The position numbers and the translations under genes were made by a program. The notes beneath the pieces are model-generated. The model did no database searches, was not told where the DNA came from, and was given only the letters and a program-made list of their open reading frames with translations. A stretch of 64,000 bases of DNA from Streptomyces sp. NBC_00190 (GTDB lineage: Bacteria; Actinomycetota; Actinomycetes; Streptomycetales; Streptomycetaceae), in contig NZ_CP108131.1 of NCBI RefSeq assembly GCF_036203305.1, forward strand, positions 3,534,001-3,598,000. Reading direction: 5' to 3'. Shown piece after piece: positions 1 through 7,940 of the stretch; position 1 is the stretch's first letter; the number at the start of each line of letters is the position of its first letter.

Positions 1-16
1 CACGAGAGGGGGCAGG

Positions 17-550
17 GTGCCGCAAGGACTCGAAGAGGTGCAGGTCAGGCCCGGAACGGAGGCCGACCTGGCAGCCCTCACGGACGTGTACAACCACTAC
101 GTCCGCGAGACCGCCGTCACCTTCGACACGGCCGTCTTCACTCCGGAACAGCGCCGCCCATGGCTGCACTCCCACCCTGAAGACGGCCCTCACCGCCTTC
201 TGGTTGCCTGGGCCGGCCATCGAATCGCTGGATACGCGACAAGCAGTCCTTTCCGTCCGAAACCGGCCTACGCGACGTCGGTGGAGGCCAGCGTCTACCT
301 CGCCCCGCACGCGGTGGGCCGGGGCGTGGGAACGGTGCTCTACGACGCCCTCTTCACGGCCCTGGCCGAGGAGCCGGTCCACCGCGTGTTCGCCGGCGTC
401 GCCCTGCCGAACGAGGCCTCGGTCCGCCTCCACGAACGCTTCGGCTTCCGCCGGGTCGGGGAGTTCACGGAGGCGGGCTGGAAGTTCGGCCGCTACTGGG
501 ACGTGCGCTGGTACGAGAAGACCCTGGGGCCGGACCGCCTGCACGGGTGA
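17..550 (+). CDS. GNAT-family N-acetyltransferase, phosphinothricin acetyltransferase-like
   Basis: This 177-aa protein is a single GNAT domain that should transfer an acetyl group from acetyl-CoA to a small amine or amino acid. The N-terminal stretch VRPGTEADLAALTDVYNHYV and the later acetyl-CoA-binding loop around GRGVGTVLYDAL (about residues 100-112) fit the phosphinothricin/methionine-sulfoximine acetyltransferase subgroup, as does the tail ending in ...GRYWDVRWYEK. The GTG start follows the purine-rich GAGAGGGGGCAGG. The gene converges on the dioxygenase downstream. The real substrate cannot be told from sequence; many chromosomal members act in housekeeping detoxification. The fold is clear, the substrate is inferred. 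Confidence 0.85.
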   Translation: MPQGLEEVQVRPGTEADLAALTDVYNHYVRETAVTFDTAVFTPEQRRPWLHSHPEDGPHRLLVAWAGHRIAGYATSSPFRPKPAYATSVEASVYLAPHAVGRGVGTVLYDALFTALAEEPVHRVFAGVALPNEASVRLHERFGFRRVGEFTEAGWKFGRYWDVRWYEKTLGPDRLHG

Positions 551-611
551 GGTGACGGCCGGCTCGGCGATGCGCGGTCGCCTCGCGCACGGCGGGCGGT
601 CTAAGCGACGC

Positions 612-1400
612 TTAGCCGAACTGGAGCGAGCGCTTCGAGAGGCCCATCCAGAAGCCGTCCACCGCGTCGCGGCGGGCGGTGAGGTCGCCTGCCGCGTCCG
701 CCGCGCCGAGGGTGACGAAGAGCGGGGCGAAGTGTTCCGTACGGGGGTGGGCCAGGCGGCCCGACGGGGATTTGGCCTCGAAGTCGAGCAGGGAGTCCAG
801 GTCGCCCGCGGCCAGCGCCTCGTGGCCCCAGGCGTCGAATTCGGCGGACCAGGACGGCACGCCCGGGCCCGTGTGCCGCAGCGCGGCCAGGTTGTGGGTG
901 AAGAAGCCGCTGCCGACGATCAGGACCCCCTCGTCACGCAGGGGCGCCAGCTTGCGGCCGATGTCCATCAGGCGGCGCGGGTCCAGCGTCGGCATGGAGA
1001 TCTGCAGGACCGGTATGTCGGCTTCCGGGAACATCTCCACCAGCGGGACGTACGCGCCGTGGTCCAGGCCGCGGTCCGGGATGTCCTGGACCGGGGTGCC
1101 GGGAGCCTGGAGGAGGCCCCGCACCGAGGCGGCGAGCCGCGGGGCGCCCGGGGCGTCGTACCGGACCCGGTAGTAGTGCTCGGGGAAGCCCCAGAAGTCG
1201 TAGACGAGCGGGGCCGAAACGGTCGCGCCGAGGGCGAGCGGGGCTTCCTCCCAGTGGGCCGAGACCATCAGGATCGCCGTGGGGCGGGGCAGCTCCGCGG
1301 ACCAGGCGGCCAGCTCGCCCGGCCATACGGGGTCGTCCGCGAGCGGCGGCGCGCCGTGACTGAGGTAGAGCGCCGGCATACGGGTCTGGGCGGTGGTCAC
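612..1400 (-). CDS. DODA-type (LigB superfamily) extradiol dioxygenase
   Basis: This 262-aa cytoplasmic protein belongs to the 4,5-DOPA extradiol dioxygenase/LigB group, non-heme iron or zinc enzymes that cleave catechol-type rings. Conserved histidines are visible at YLSHG (His15), SAHWE (His49) and LDHGAYVPL, the expected metal-ligand environment, and the length is normal. The natural substrate in Streptomyces is unknown. The stop codon lies inside a small perfect palindrome (601-615, arms CTAAGCG/CGCTTAG) between convergent genes. About 46 bp upstream of the start is a 34-bp perfect palindrome that may control the gene. Confidence 0.88.
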   Translation of the reverse strand: MTTAQTRMPALYLSHGAPPLADDPVWPGELAAWSAELPRPTAILMVSAHWEEAPLALGATVSAPLVYDFWGFPEHYYRVRYDAPGAPRLAASVRGLLQAPGTPVQDIPDRGLDHGAYVPLVEMFPEADIPVLQISMPTLDPRRLMDIGRKLAPLRDEGVLIVGSGFFTHNLAALRHTGPGVPSWSAEFDAWGHEALAAGDLDSLLDFEAKSPSGRLAHPRTEHFAPLFVTLGAADAAGDLTARRDAVDGFWMGLSKRSLQFG

Positions 1401-1445
1401 GGGGGCGCTCCTCGGTCGTCGGTACGGGGTCGCCCGAAAAGCCTA

Positions 1446-1479
1446 ACCCCGCTTGGTTCAAATTTGAACCAAGCGGGGT
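1446..1479. promoter_or_regulatory. 34-bp perfect palindrome, MarR-like operator or terminator
   Basis: Each 17-base arm reads ACCCCGCTTGGTTCAAA and meets its exact complement with no loop. The AT-rich centre TTCAAATTTGAA resembles MarR-type operators. It sits between the stop of the MFS gene and the start of the dioxygenase, both leftward, so it could repress the dioxygenase or act as a terminator for the MFS transcript. The lack of an unpaired loop and the AT-rich centre favour protein binding, but terminator function cannot be excluded. Confidence 0.6.
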
Positions 1480-1508
1480 GGTCAGTCATTCCCGGGTGGG
1501 CGCCCCCG

Positions 1509-3053
1509 TCAGTGGGCGATCACCGGAACCTTGATCTCGGCTTCCTCGGCAGCGCCGGAGCCGGAGCCCGAGGCCACCGGGCTGCCCGCGCCGGGACGGC
1601 CTGTGTTGATCAGGGTCAGCGCGATGGCCGAGCTGGTGGCCAGGATGCCGACCGCCCACCAGATGGCGGAGGAGTAGCCCTCGACCATGGCCTGCGCCTG
1701 GACGAGCTTGGCCGCGGCGCCGCCCGCCGCGGCCTCGGCCGCGTGGTCGGTCAGGTACGCGGTGGTCGCCGAGGCGGCGATGGTGTTCAGCAGCGCGGTG
1801 CCGATGGCGCCGCCGACCTGCTGCGAGGTGTTGACCATGGCGGAGGCGACACCGGCGTCGGCCGGGTTCACCCCGTGCGTGGCCAGGGACATGGCCGGCA
1901 TGAACGCCGTACCCATACCGAGGCCCAGCAGCAGCTGCGCCGGCAGGATCAGCGCCGGGTAGGAGGACCCGACCTCCAGCTGGGTCAGCAGGAGCATGCC
2001 GGTGGCGGCGAGCAGGAAGCCCGGGCCCATCAGCAGGCGCGGCGCGACCCGGGTCATCAGGCGGGCACCGATCTGGGTGGAGCCCGTGATCATGCCCGCG
2101 ATCATCGGCAGGAAGGCGAAGCCGGTCTTGACGGGCGAGAAGCCCTTCACGACCTGGAGGTAGTAGGTGAGGAAGAGGAACAGGCCGAACATGGCGATGA
2201 CGGCCAGGCCGAGCGAGAGGTAGACACCGCCGCGGTTGCGCTCCAGCAGGACGCGCAGCGGCAGCAGCGGGGACTTCACCTTGGACTCGGTGTACACGAA
2301 GGCCGCCAGCAGGACCGCCGAGGCGATGAACATGCCCACGGTCGTCGCGTCCGACCAGCCGGCCGACTCGGCGCGCGTGAAGCCGTACACCAGGGCGACG
2401 AGACCGAGCGTGGACAGGACCACGCCGGGGATGTCGAGCGGAGCGCGGTTGCGGCCGCCGGCGGGCTCACGGATGACCAGCCAGGCACCCGCGGCCGCGA
2501 CGATCGCGAAGGGGATGTTGACGAAGAAGGTCCAGCGCCAGTTGAGGTACTCGGTGAGGAAGCCGCCGAGGATCAGGCCGACGGCGCCGCCGCCGCCCGC
2601 GATCGCACCGTAGATGCCGAAGGCCTTGGCGCGCTCCTTGGCGTCGGTGAACATCACCGCGAGCAGGGAGAGGGCCGCCGGGGCGAGCAGTGCGCCGAAG
2701 GCACCCTGGAGGGCGCGGGCGCCCAGCATCATGGCCTCGCCGTTCGCGGCGCCGCCGAGGGCGGAGGCCAGGGCGAAGCCGATGAGGCCGACGACGAAGG
2801 CGTTCCTACGGCCCCACTTGTCGGCGATGCGGCCGCCGAAGAGGAGCAGTCCGCCGAAGGCCAGCGCGTACGCGGTGATGACCCACTGGCGGTTGCCGTC
2901 GGAGATGCCGAGGTCGGTCTGGGCGGAGGGGAGGGCGATGTTCACGATGGTCGCGTCGAGGACGACCATCAGCTGGGCCAGGGCTATGAAGACGAGTGCC
3001 TTCCAGCGGCTGGGGTCTGCAGCCAGCGGGGGTGTCGCGGCTGTTTTTGACAT
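1509..3053 (-). CDS. MFS drug:proton antiporter, DHA2 (EmrB/QacA) family
   Basis: This 514-aa inner-membrane protein has the organisation of 14-helix DHA2 exporters. Recognisable motifs are LDATIVNIALP in helix 1, the GGRIADKWGRR loop (motif A) after helix 2, and repeated glycine-rich helices through residue 480. The chosen ATG (MSKTAA) fits homologues; an in-frame GTG lies 12 bp upstream. It follows the TetR gene on the same strand with a short gap, which points to a self-regulated efflux unit for a toxic compound or endogenous metabolite. Substrate unknown. Confidence 0.9.
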   Translation of the reverse strand: MSKTAATPPLAADPSRWKALVFIALAQLMVVLDATIVNIALPSAQTDLGISDGNRQWVITAYALAFGGLLLFGGRIADKWGRRNAFVVGLIGFALASALGGAANGEAMMLGARALQGAFGALLAPAALSLLAVMFTDAKERAKAFGIYGAIAGGGGAVGLILGGFLTEYLNWRWTFFVNIPFAIVAAAGAWLVIREPAGGRNRAPLDIPGVVLSTLGLVALVYGFTRAESAGWSDATTVGMFIASAVLLAAFVYTESKVKSPLLPLRVLLERNRGGVYLSLGLAVIAMFGLFLFLTYYLQVVKGFSPVKTGFAFLPMIAGMITGSTQIGARLMTRVAPRLLMGPGFLLAATGMLLLTQLEVGSSYPALILPAQLLLGLGMGTAFMPAMSLATHGVNPADAGVASAMVNTSQQVGGAIGTALLNTIAASATTAYLTDHAAEAAAGGAAAKLVQAQAMVEGYSSAIWWAVGILATSSAIALTLINTGRPGAGSPVASGSGSGAAEEAEIKVPVIAH

Positions 3054-3115
3054 GGGGGTACCCACTTCACTGTGCGGAATGACTGAAAAAAGCTAGTTCG
3101 AGAAGCTTGGGCGCG

Positions 3116-3865
3116 TTACATGGTCTTCTGCCTCAGGTCTTCCAGCGTGGCGGCCGAACCCGGCAGCACGGAGCGCGCCGGGGTGCGCAACCCGTCGAGG
3201 AACAGCTGGAGATGACGGTGGACGAAGCGGTCCGCGTCGAGGCATGCGGTGCCGGGGAGGGGGCGGCTGAGCTGGGAGAGGGCGATCATCAGGTCGCCGA
3301 CGCCGATGTCCGTGCGGACGAGCCCGGCGTCCTGGCCGGCCGCCACCAGGGTCTCCACGGCGGCCTCCAAGGCGCCGCGCGCGGCGAGGAGTTCGGGGTG
3401 GTCGTGGTCGAAGTCGTCGGCGAGCATGGGGCACAGGGCCCCGATCCGCTCGTCGGCGGCGGCGTGTGTGAACCGGCACAGCGCGGCGAAGGCGTCGGAC
3501 TCCTCGGCGAGGGAGGCCTCGGCCGAGGCGGTGACCTTGTCCATGACGAAGAGCACGACGTGGTGGACGAGGGCCGGGCGGTCCGGGAAGTGCCGGTAGA
3601 GGGTGGCGTTGCCGATTCCGGCCCGGCGGGCGACCTCGTCGAAGGGGGCGCCGGAGCCGTGCTCGACGAGCACCTCGCGGGCCGCCGCCAGGATCCGCTC
3701 GCGGTTGCGGACGGCGTCGGCGCGCGGGCGCGGGACACGGGTCGCGGGGGACGCGGGGGTCGCGTCGGCCGCCGGGGCGGCGGAGCCGGCGGGCGTCGGC
3801 GCCAGGTCCACGGCCGCGCCCGGGACGGGCGGGGCCGCCGGGGCGGTGGTGGTGTGGCGCTTCAT
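3116..3865 (-). CDS. TetR-family transcriptional regulator of the adjacent MFS pump
   Basis: This 249-aa protein carries a TetR helix-turn-helix around FDEVARRAGIGNATLYRHFP, preceded by an unusually long Ala/Pro-rich N-terminal tail of about 45 residues. The ATG at 3865 is chosen because GGAGGCTCCGGA lies just before it; an upstream in-frame start would run through the putative operator. It precedes the MFS gene on the same strand and two related palindromes lie directly upstream, consistent with autorepression of a regulator-pump operon. The inducer is unknown. Confidence 0.88.
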   Translation of the reverse strand: MKRHTTTAPAAPPVPGAAVDLAPTPAGSAAPAADATPASPATRVPRPRADAVRNRERILAAAREVLVEHGSGAPFDEVARRAGIGNATLYRHFPDRPALVHHVVLFVMDKVTASAEASLAEESDAFAALCRFTHAAADERIGALCPMLADDFDHDHPELLAARGALEAAVETLVAAGQDAGLVRTDIGVGDLMIALSQLSRPLPGTACLDADRFVHRHLQLFLDGLRTPARSVLPGSAATLEDLRQKTM

Positions 3866-3900
3866 TCCGGAGCCTCCCTGACTCGGTGACACGTACGGGC

Positions 3901-3965
3901 CCGCCCAAAACGGGGAGCCGGTCCCCACTTGGGCGGACTCACGTACAAACGGGGATCCGATCCCC
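3901..3965. promoter_or_regulatory. Paired TetR-type operator palindromes
   Basis: Two related 15-bp palindromes, GGGGAGCCGGTCCCC (3912-3926) and the perfect GGGGATCCGATCCCC (3951-3965), repeat 39 bp apart, each preceded by AAAC. The first is nested inside a wider inverted repeat, CCGCCCAA (3901-3908) and TTGGGCGG (3929-3936). They lie upstream of the leftward TetR gene and also between it and the rightward metalloprotease gene, so one regulator could control both directions. Confidence 0.65.
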
Positions 3966-4113
3966 GGTTATTTCACTCACCCGTGTGACCTGACCCACAC
4001 GCCCCTTCACGTTCGGCCTCTCCCGACGCGCGGGCGCGCCGCAGCCGTCGGAGGGTGGCGAACAGAGCGCAGACCGGGCAGGGCCGGCTGCCGCGGACCC
4101 GAAGGCGGTCTCC

Positions 4114-5391
4114 ATGCCGCAGACCCGCCACCGGATACGCAGACCACGCCGCACCAGCGCGTTCATCGCGCTGACCGCGCTGGCGCTCGGGGTCACGGCG
4201 ACGGCGAGCACGGGGATATCCAGCCGCACCCACTCGGCGGCGGGGCCCGTGGCCACGACCACCGAATCGGCTCTCGCGCCGTGCCGGATCACCGGCACGA
4301 TGGGCGTGCAGATGTCCGAGGGCATGCCGACCCCGCCCGGGTACTCGCGCTCGACCGGCGAGGTCAGGGCACTGAACCTGATGATCGACTTCCCCGACGC
4401 CAAAGGCGAGGGCTCGGCGCTGGACCGGCTGGCGGAGTTCTTCCCCCAGACCTCCGACTGGTTCCGCACCAGCTCCTACGGGCGGCTCAGCTACCGGGCC
4501 GAATCGCCGATAAGGACCTGGCTGCGGATGCCGATGCCCTTCGCGGCGTACGGGATCGAGCGCGGGTCGGCGTACGAACCGGGCTACCGGCAGCTCGTCG
4601 AGCACATCGCGAAGGCCGCCGACTCCGAGGTGGACTTCAGCAGGTACGACCTGATCAACATCCTGGTCACCCCGAACGCCGGGCCCTCCGCCCTGGACAC
4701 GGTCCTGTCGGTGACCTTCTCCGGCAACGGGGAGGCGCCGACGGCCGACGGGGTGCCCCTGGCCAACACGTCCTTCGTCTACAGCCGCCAGGACGACGGC
4801 TCCGGCACCTACCGGGAGACCGGCTACCGGGTGCTCCCGCACGAGAACGGACACGTCTTCGGACTGCCCGACCTCTACACCACCGACGGCGGCAGCACGG
4901 TCGGGCACTGGGACATCATGAGCGAGGACTGGGGCGCCAACAACGACCTGCTGGGCTGGCACAAGTGGAAGCTGGGCTGGCTGGACGGCTCACAGATCAG
5001 CTGCGCGTCGAAGTCGGGCGCCAGCGACCACGTCCTGTCGCCGCTGGCGGTGGAGGGCGGGACGAAACTGGCCTTCGTCCCGTTGTCGGAGAGCACCGGG
5101 TACGCGGTGGAGGTACGGACGCGGGCCGGCAACGACGAGGCCGTGTGCAAGCCAGGCGTCCTCGTCTACAAGGTGGACTCGGACGTGGACACCGGGCGCG
5201 GCCCGGTGACGGTGTCGGACAGCGGGAACGCGAGCGGCGGCTGCACCCGGCGGCCCAATGTGCACGCGGAACTGTCGGACGCGCCGTTCCGGCCGGGCGA
5301 GACGTTCACCGACGAGAAGGCGGGCATCAGCGTCTCGGTGGTGGGCGAACTGCGCAACGGCAGCTACCAGGTGCGGATCATCCGGCCCTGA
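4114..5391 (+). CDS. Secreted M6-like zinc metalloprotease
   Basis: This 425-aa protein has a twin-arginine-rich or Sec-type signal segment (basic MPQTRHRIRRPRR, then a hydrophobic stretch to about residue 32). The catalytic motif HENGH occurs at residues 243-247, followed by VFGLPD, giving the extended HExxHxxGLPD seen in M6 (immune inhibitor A-like) enzymes, with a supporting DIMSEDWG segment about 25 residues later. It should hydrolyse proteins outside the cell with one zinc ion. Cysteines in the C-terminal beta-rich half may form disulfides. No strong ribosome site is visible before the ATG, so the exact start is moderately certain. Confidence 0.85.
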   Translation: MPQTRHRIRRPRRTSAFIALTALALGVTATASTGISSRTHSAAGPVATTTESALAPCRITGTMGVQMSEGMPTPPGYSRSTGEVRALNLMIDFPDAKGEGSALDRLAEFFPQTSDWFRTSSYGRLSYRAESPIRTWLRMPMPFAAYGIERGSAYEPGYRQLVEHIAKAADSEVDFSRYDLINILVTPNAGPSALDTVLSVTFSGNGEAPTADGVPLANTSFVYSRQDDGSGTYRETGYRVLPHENGHVFGLPDLYTTDGGSTVGHWDIMSEDWGANNDLLGWHKWKLGWLDGSQISCASKSGASDHVLSPLAVEGGTKLAFVPLSESTGYAVEVRTRAGNDEAVCKPGVLVYKVDSDVDTGRGPVTVSDSGNASGGCTRRPNVHAELSDAPFRPGETFTDEKAGISVSVVGELRNGSYQVRIIRP

Positions 5392-5423
5392 CCGCCGGCG
5401 CCGCGGCAGCTTAGGGTGAGCGC

Positions 5424-5816
5424 ATGGAGTCCTACACCATCGGACAGGCGGCGCGGCTGCTGGGCGTGAGCGTCGACACCGCTCGGCGGTGGGCGGACGC
5501 CGCCCGCTTCCCGACCCGCCGGGACGGCAAGCGCCGCATCGTCGACGGGCCAGACCTGGCGGCCTTCTGCGTGGAAGCCGCCCAGGAAGGCTCCGAGGAT
5601 GCGGACGCCCCGTACACCTCGGTCCGCAACGCCTTCCCCGGCATCGTGACCGGGATCAAGCTCGGCGATGTCGCTGCGCAGGTCGAGATCCAGGCAGGAC
5701 CGCACCGGGTGGTGTCTCTGCTGACCCGCGAGGCCGTCGAGGAACTGGGGCTGGAGGTCGGCATGCGGGCCACCGCCCGGGTGAAGTCCACGAGCGTGCA
5801 CATCGACCGCGACTGA
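5424..5816 (+). CDS. HTH plus Mop/TOBE-domain molybdate-binding protein
   Basis: This 130-aa protein joins a MerR/excisionase-type helix-turn-helix (residues 1-48, YTIGQAARLLGVSVDTARRW) to a C-terminal Mop/TOBE domain (about 63-130, RNAFPGIVTGIKLGDVAAQVEI... ARVKSTSVHI). Mop domains bind molybdate or tungstate, and this two-domain form is common in actinobacteria, usually near molybdate transporters. No transporter genes are adjacent here. It may sense or store molybdate and bind DNA; the combined role is inferred from the domains. Confidence 0.85.
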   Translation: MESYTIGQAARLLGVSVDTARRWADAARFPTRRDGKRRIVDGPDLAAFCVEAAQEGSEDADAPYTSVRNAFPGIVTGIKLGDVAAQVEIQAGPHRVVSLLTREAVEELGLEVGMRATARVKSTSVHIDRD

Positions 5817-5870
5817 GCGGACCGGGCGCACCTGCTGAGCGGACCGGCTGAGCGCATCGGCTGAGCCGCC
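5813..5870 (+). repeat. Short degenerate tandem repeat CTGAGCGGACCGG
   Basis: The 13-mer CTGAGCGGACCGG occurs at 5813 and 5835, then as CTGAGCGCATCGG (5848) and partly as CTGAGCCGCC (5861). The array fills the gap between the Mop-domain gene and the sigma-factor gene. It could be a regulator-binding array or simple slippage; nothing further supports either. Confidence 0.4.
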
Positions 5871-5888
5871 CCGGGCGCATGCCGCATC

Positions 5889-6602
5889 ATGTCCCGCGTG
5901 CACAGTGCGGAGGAGTTCGGCCCGGCCGACAGCGAAGCAGGCGTCCCCGGTGGCATACGGGATCCGGACGCCATGTCCGACGAGATCAGAGCGGCACGGC
6001 AGGGGGACGAGGCGGCGTTCAGGGCGCTGTTCCGGGCGGTGCAGCCGGGGCTGCTGCGCTACCTGACCGTGCTGGTCGGGGCCGACGCCGAGGACGTGGC
6101 GTCCGAGACCTGGCTGCAGGCGGCCCGCGATCTGGTCTGCTTCAGCGGGGACTTCGGCGGGTTCCGCGGCTGGGTCTCGACGATCGGCCGCAACCGCGCG
6201 CTGGACCTGCTGCGCCGTCGGCCGGTTGCCGGCCCGCCGCCCGAGGACACCGGGGGAGCCGCGTCGGCCGCGTCCGGTACGGCCGGAGCGCTGACACTCA
6301 TATCCCGGCTGCCGCGCGATCAGGCAGAGGCCGTCATGCTCCGGGTGGCCATGGACCTGGACACGGACGGCGCCGCCCGCGTCCTCGGCAGGAGACCCGC
6401 TGCGGTACGCCTGGCGGCACACCGCGGCCTGCGCAAGCTCGCCGAGCTCATCGAACAGCAAGAGGCGAATCCGCCGGGGAGCGGAGGGCGTGGAGGGGGC
6501 GCGGACGGGGCAGAGGGGGAGGTCCGGCCGAAGCCGCGTGGGAAGGGTTTCGCCACAGGAGTGACACCGACGACGCCTTCGACGCTGAAGAGCACGAGAT
6601 GA
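5889..6602 (+). CDS. ECF-like RNA polymerase sigma factor
   Basis: This 237-aa protein has sigma region 2 (about residues 35-110, AFRALFRAVQPGLLRYLTVLVG.AEDVASETWLQAARDL..FRGWVSTIGRNRALDLLRRR) and region 4 (about 135-190, SRLPRDQAEAVMLRVAMDLDTDGAARVLGRRPAAVRLAAHRGLRKL). It ends in a Gly-rich tail. An alternative ATG at 5973 would remove a 28-residue non-conserved lead. The stop overlaps the next start (ATGA), so it is co-translated with a single-pass membrane protein, a common layout for a sigma factor and its partner. It probably directs RNA polymerase to the downstream polysaccharide genes. Confidence 0.88.
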   Translation: MSRVHSAEEFGPADSEAGVPGGIRDPDAMSDEIRAARQGDEAAFRALFRAVQPGLLRYLTVLVGADAEDVASETWLQAARDLVCFSGDFGGFRGWVSTIGRNRALDLLRRRPVAGPPPEDTGGAASAASGTAGALTLISRLPRDQAEAVMLRVAMDLDTDGAARVLGRRPAAVRLAAHRGLRKLAELIEQQEANPPGSGGRGGGADGAEGEVRPKPRGKGFATGVTPTTPSTLKSTR

Positions 6603-7336
6603 GCACGAACCGAACCCACCGGATCGATCACGACACTGCCGAGCGGCTGCTCGACGGCGCCGGGGCCGGGGCCGGTACCGACCACGAGGCCCTCGCGAGG
6701 CTGCTCGCTGCCGCCGCCGCCCCCGCGGCCGAGCACGAACTGCCCGGCGAGGAGGCGGCCGTGGCCGTGTTCCGGACGGCTCGCCTCGCCCCGGCCGCCG
6801 CGTCCGGCAGATCCCGTACGTCCTGTACGTCCCGTTCGCACAGGAGGCGGCCGGCGCGCACGCCGGCCGTGTTCCTCGCCGCGAAGGTGGCGGTCGCCGT
6901 GCTGGCCACCGCTGTCGGCGGTGTCGCCGTCGCCGCCGGGACGGGCCACCTGCCCGCCGTCATGGGCGGTGAGTCCGAGGACGGCGCTCCGGGCCACTCG
7001 CCCTCGGCCCCGCCCTCGGCCGGTACCCGGGCACCCGGCGCGCGGGCCCCGGGCACGCCCGCCGACGCGCCCTCCGGCTCGTCCTCCGCGGCACCTCCCG
7101 ACCTGGCGGGTGGTCCGAGCGGGGCGACGGGCGACCCGCCGGCTCCGCGGCCGACGGACAGCCCTCACGGCGCCGCACCACCGGCGCAGAACGGCCGGCA
7201 CGAGGCAGGTGATCGCCCCGGCACCCCGCGGCCGACGCGGAGCCCGGGGGCGCCGGCCGCCCGCCCGACCGGCCCGCCGGCCACCGCCCCGTCCCCGCCC
7301 CGCAAGGACCCACCGGCCACTCGCCCCGCCGGGTGA
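6599..7336 (+). CDS. Single-pass membrane protein, candidate anti-sigma partner
   Basis: The 245-aa product starts at the ATG overlapping the sigma-factor stop. Residues 1-75 are a soluble segment (DHDTAERLLDG...), one transmembrane helix follows at about residues 95-118 (VFLAAKVAVAVLATAVGGVAVAA), and the remainder is a long extracytoplasmic Pro/Ala/Gly/Ser-rich stalk. No zinc-binding HxxxCxxC anti-sigma motif is visible. The topology and the coupling suggest a membrane partner of the sigma factor, but the function is inferred from context only. Confidence 0.7.
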   Translation: MSTNRTHRIDHDTAERLLDGAGAGAGTDHEALARLLAAAAAPAAEHELPGEEAAVAVFRTARLAPAAASGRSRTSCTSRSHRRRPARTPAVFLAAKVAVAVLATAVGGVAVAAGTGHLPAVMGGESEDGAPGHSPSAPPSAGTRAPGARAPGTPADAPSGSSSAAPPDLAGGPSGATGDPPAPRPTDSPHGAAPPAQNGRHEAGDRPGTPRPTRSPGAPAARPTGPPATAPSPPRKDPPATRPAG

Positions 7337-7377
7337 CCCCGCCACTCCTCGTCCGCCACCCGTAGAGGCTGTCCACG

Positions 7378-7905
7378 ATGCAACAACCGGCTCACCTGGA
7401 CGACGACACGATGCCGCTCCCCCGCATCTCCGCGGTCGCCACGGACGTCCCCGCCCCCGCCCCCAGACCGGTCTTCGTCGACTCCTCCGGCCGGCGCCAG
7501 CGCCGGGTACGCCGCCTCGGCTGGCTGCTGGTCGTCCCCGCCGCCGCGTACATCGTGCTCCTGATCAGCTCGCTGTTCGGCGGACCCACGCTCCGCTCCC
7601 CGTTCCTGCCGTCCCCGCGCGTCCCGGAGAACGCGCAGAGCAGGCCTCCCGTGGCCGAGCCGGGCGCCCCCTCACCCGGCGCCGCACGCCGCACGGGCGC
7701 GCCCGGCACCACGCCCCGGACGTCCCCGTCCCCGCCCGGCGCCACCGGAAAGACCCCGGCCGGGGACGGGCGGCCCGGCACCACCGCCGGGCCCGCTCCC
7801 GCCGCTTCCAAGGGGAGCGGTCCGGCGCCGGGGAACGGATCCGGCGGCCACGGCCGGCCGACCTCCCCGCCCGGCCAGGGAGGGAAGCCCACCGCTCACC
7901 CGTGA
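7378..7905 (+). CDS. Single-pass membrane protein with proline-rich exterior
   Basis: This 175-aa protein has a short cytoplasmic N-terminus, a basic RRQRRVRRLGW segment and one transmembrane helix (about residues 48-66, LLVVPAAAYIVLLISSLFG), then a disordered Pro/Gly/Ala-rich extracytoplasmic tail. It lies 41 bp after one membrane-protein gene and 35 bp before the deacetylase/glycosyltransferase gene. In Streptomyces the PNAG-type synthase MatB is paired with a membrane protein MatA; this protein could play that accessory part, but I see no sequence motif that proves it. Confidence 0.7.
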   Translation: MQQPAHLDDDTMPLPRISAVATDVPAPAPRPVFVDSSGRRQRRVRRLGWLLVVPAAAYIVLLISSLFGGPTLRSPFLPSPRVPENAQSRPPVAEPGAPSPGAARRTGAPGTTPRTSPSPPGATGKTPAGDGRPGTTAGPAPAASKGSGPAPGNGSGGHGRPTSPPGQGGKPTAHP

Positions 7906-7940
7906 CCCGCCCGGACCACCACAGGCAGGAAGCACACCCC

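Noticed and set aside
204..3050. Very long open frame across the first 3 kb on the plus strand
   Set aside because: It runs antisense to the well-supported dioxygenase and MFS genes, has no recognisable domain, and is the usual high-GC shadow frame.
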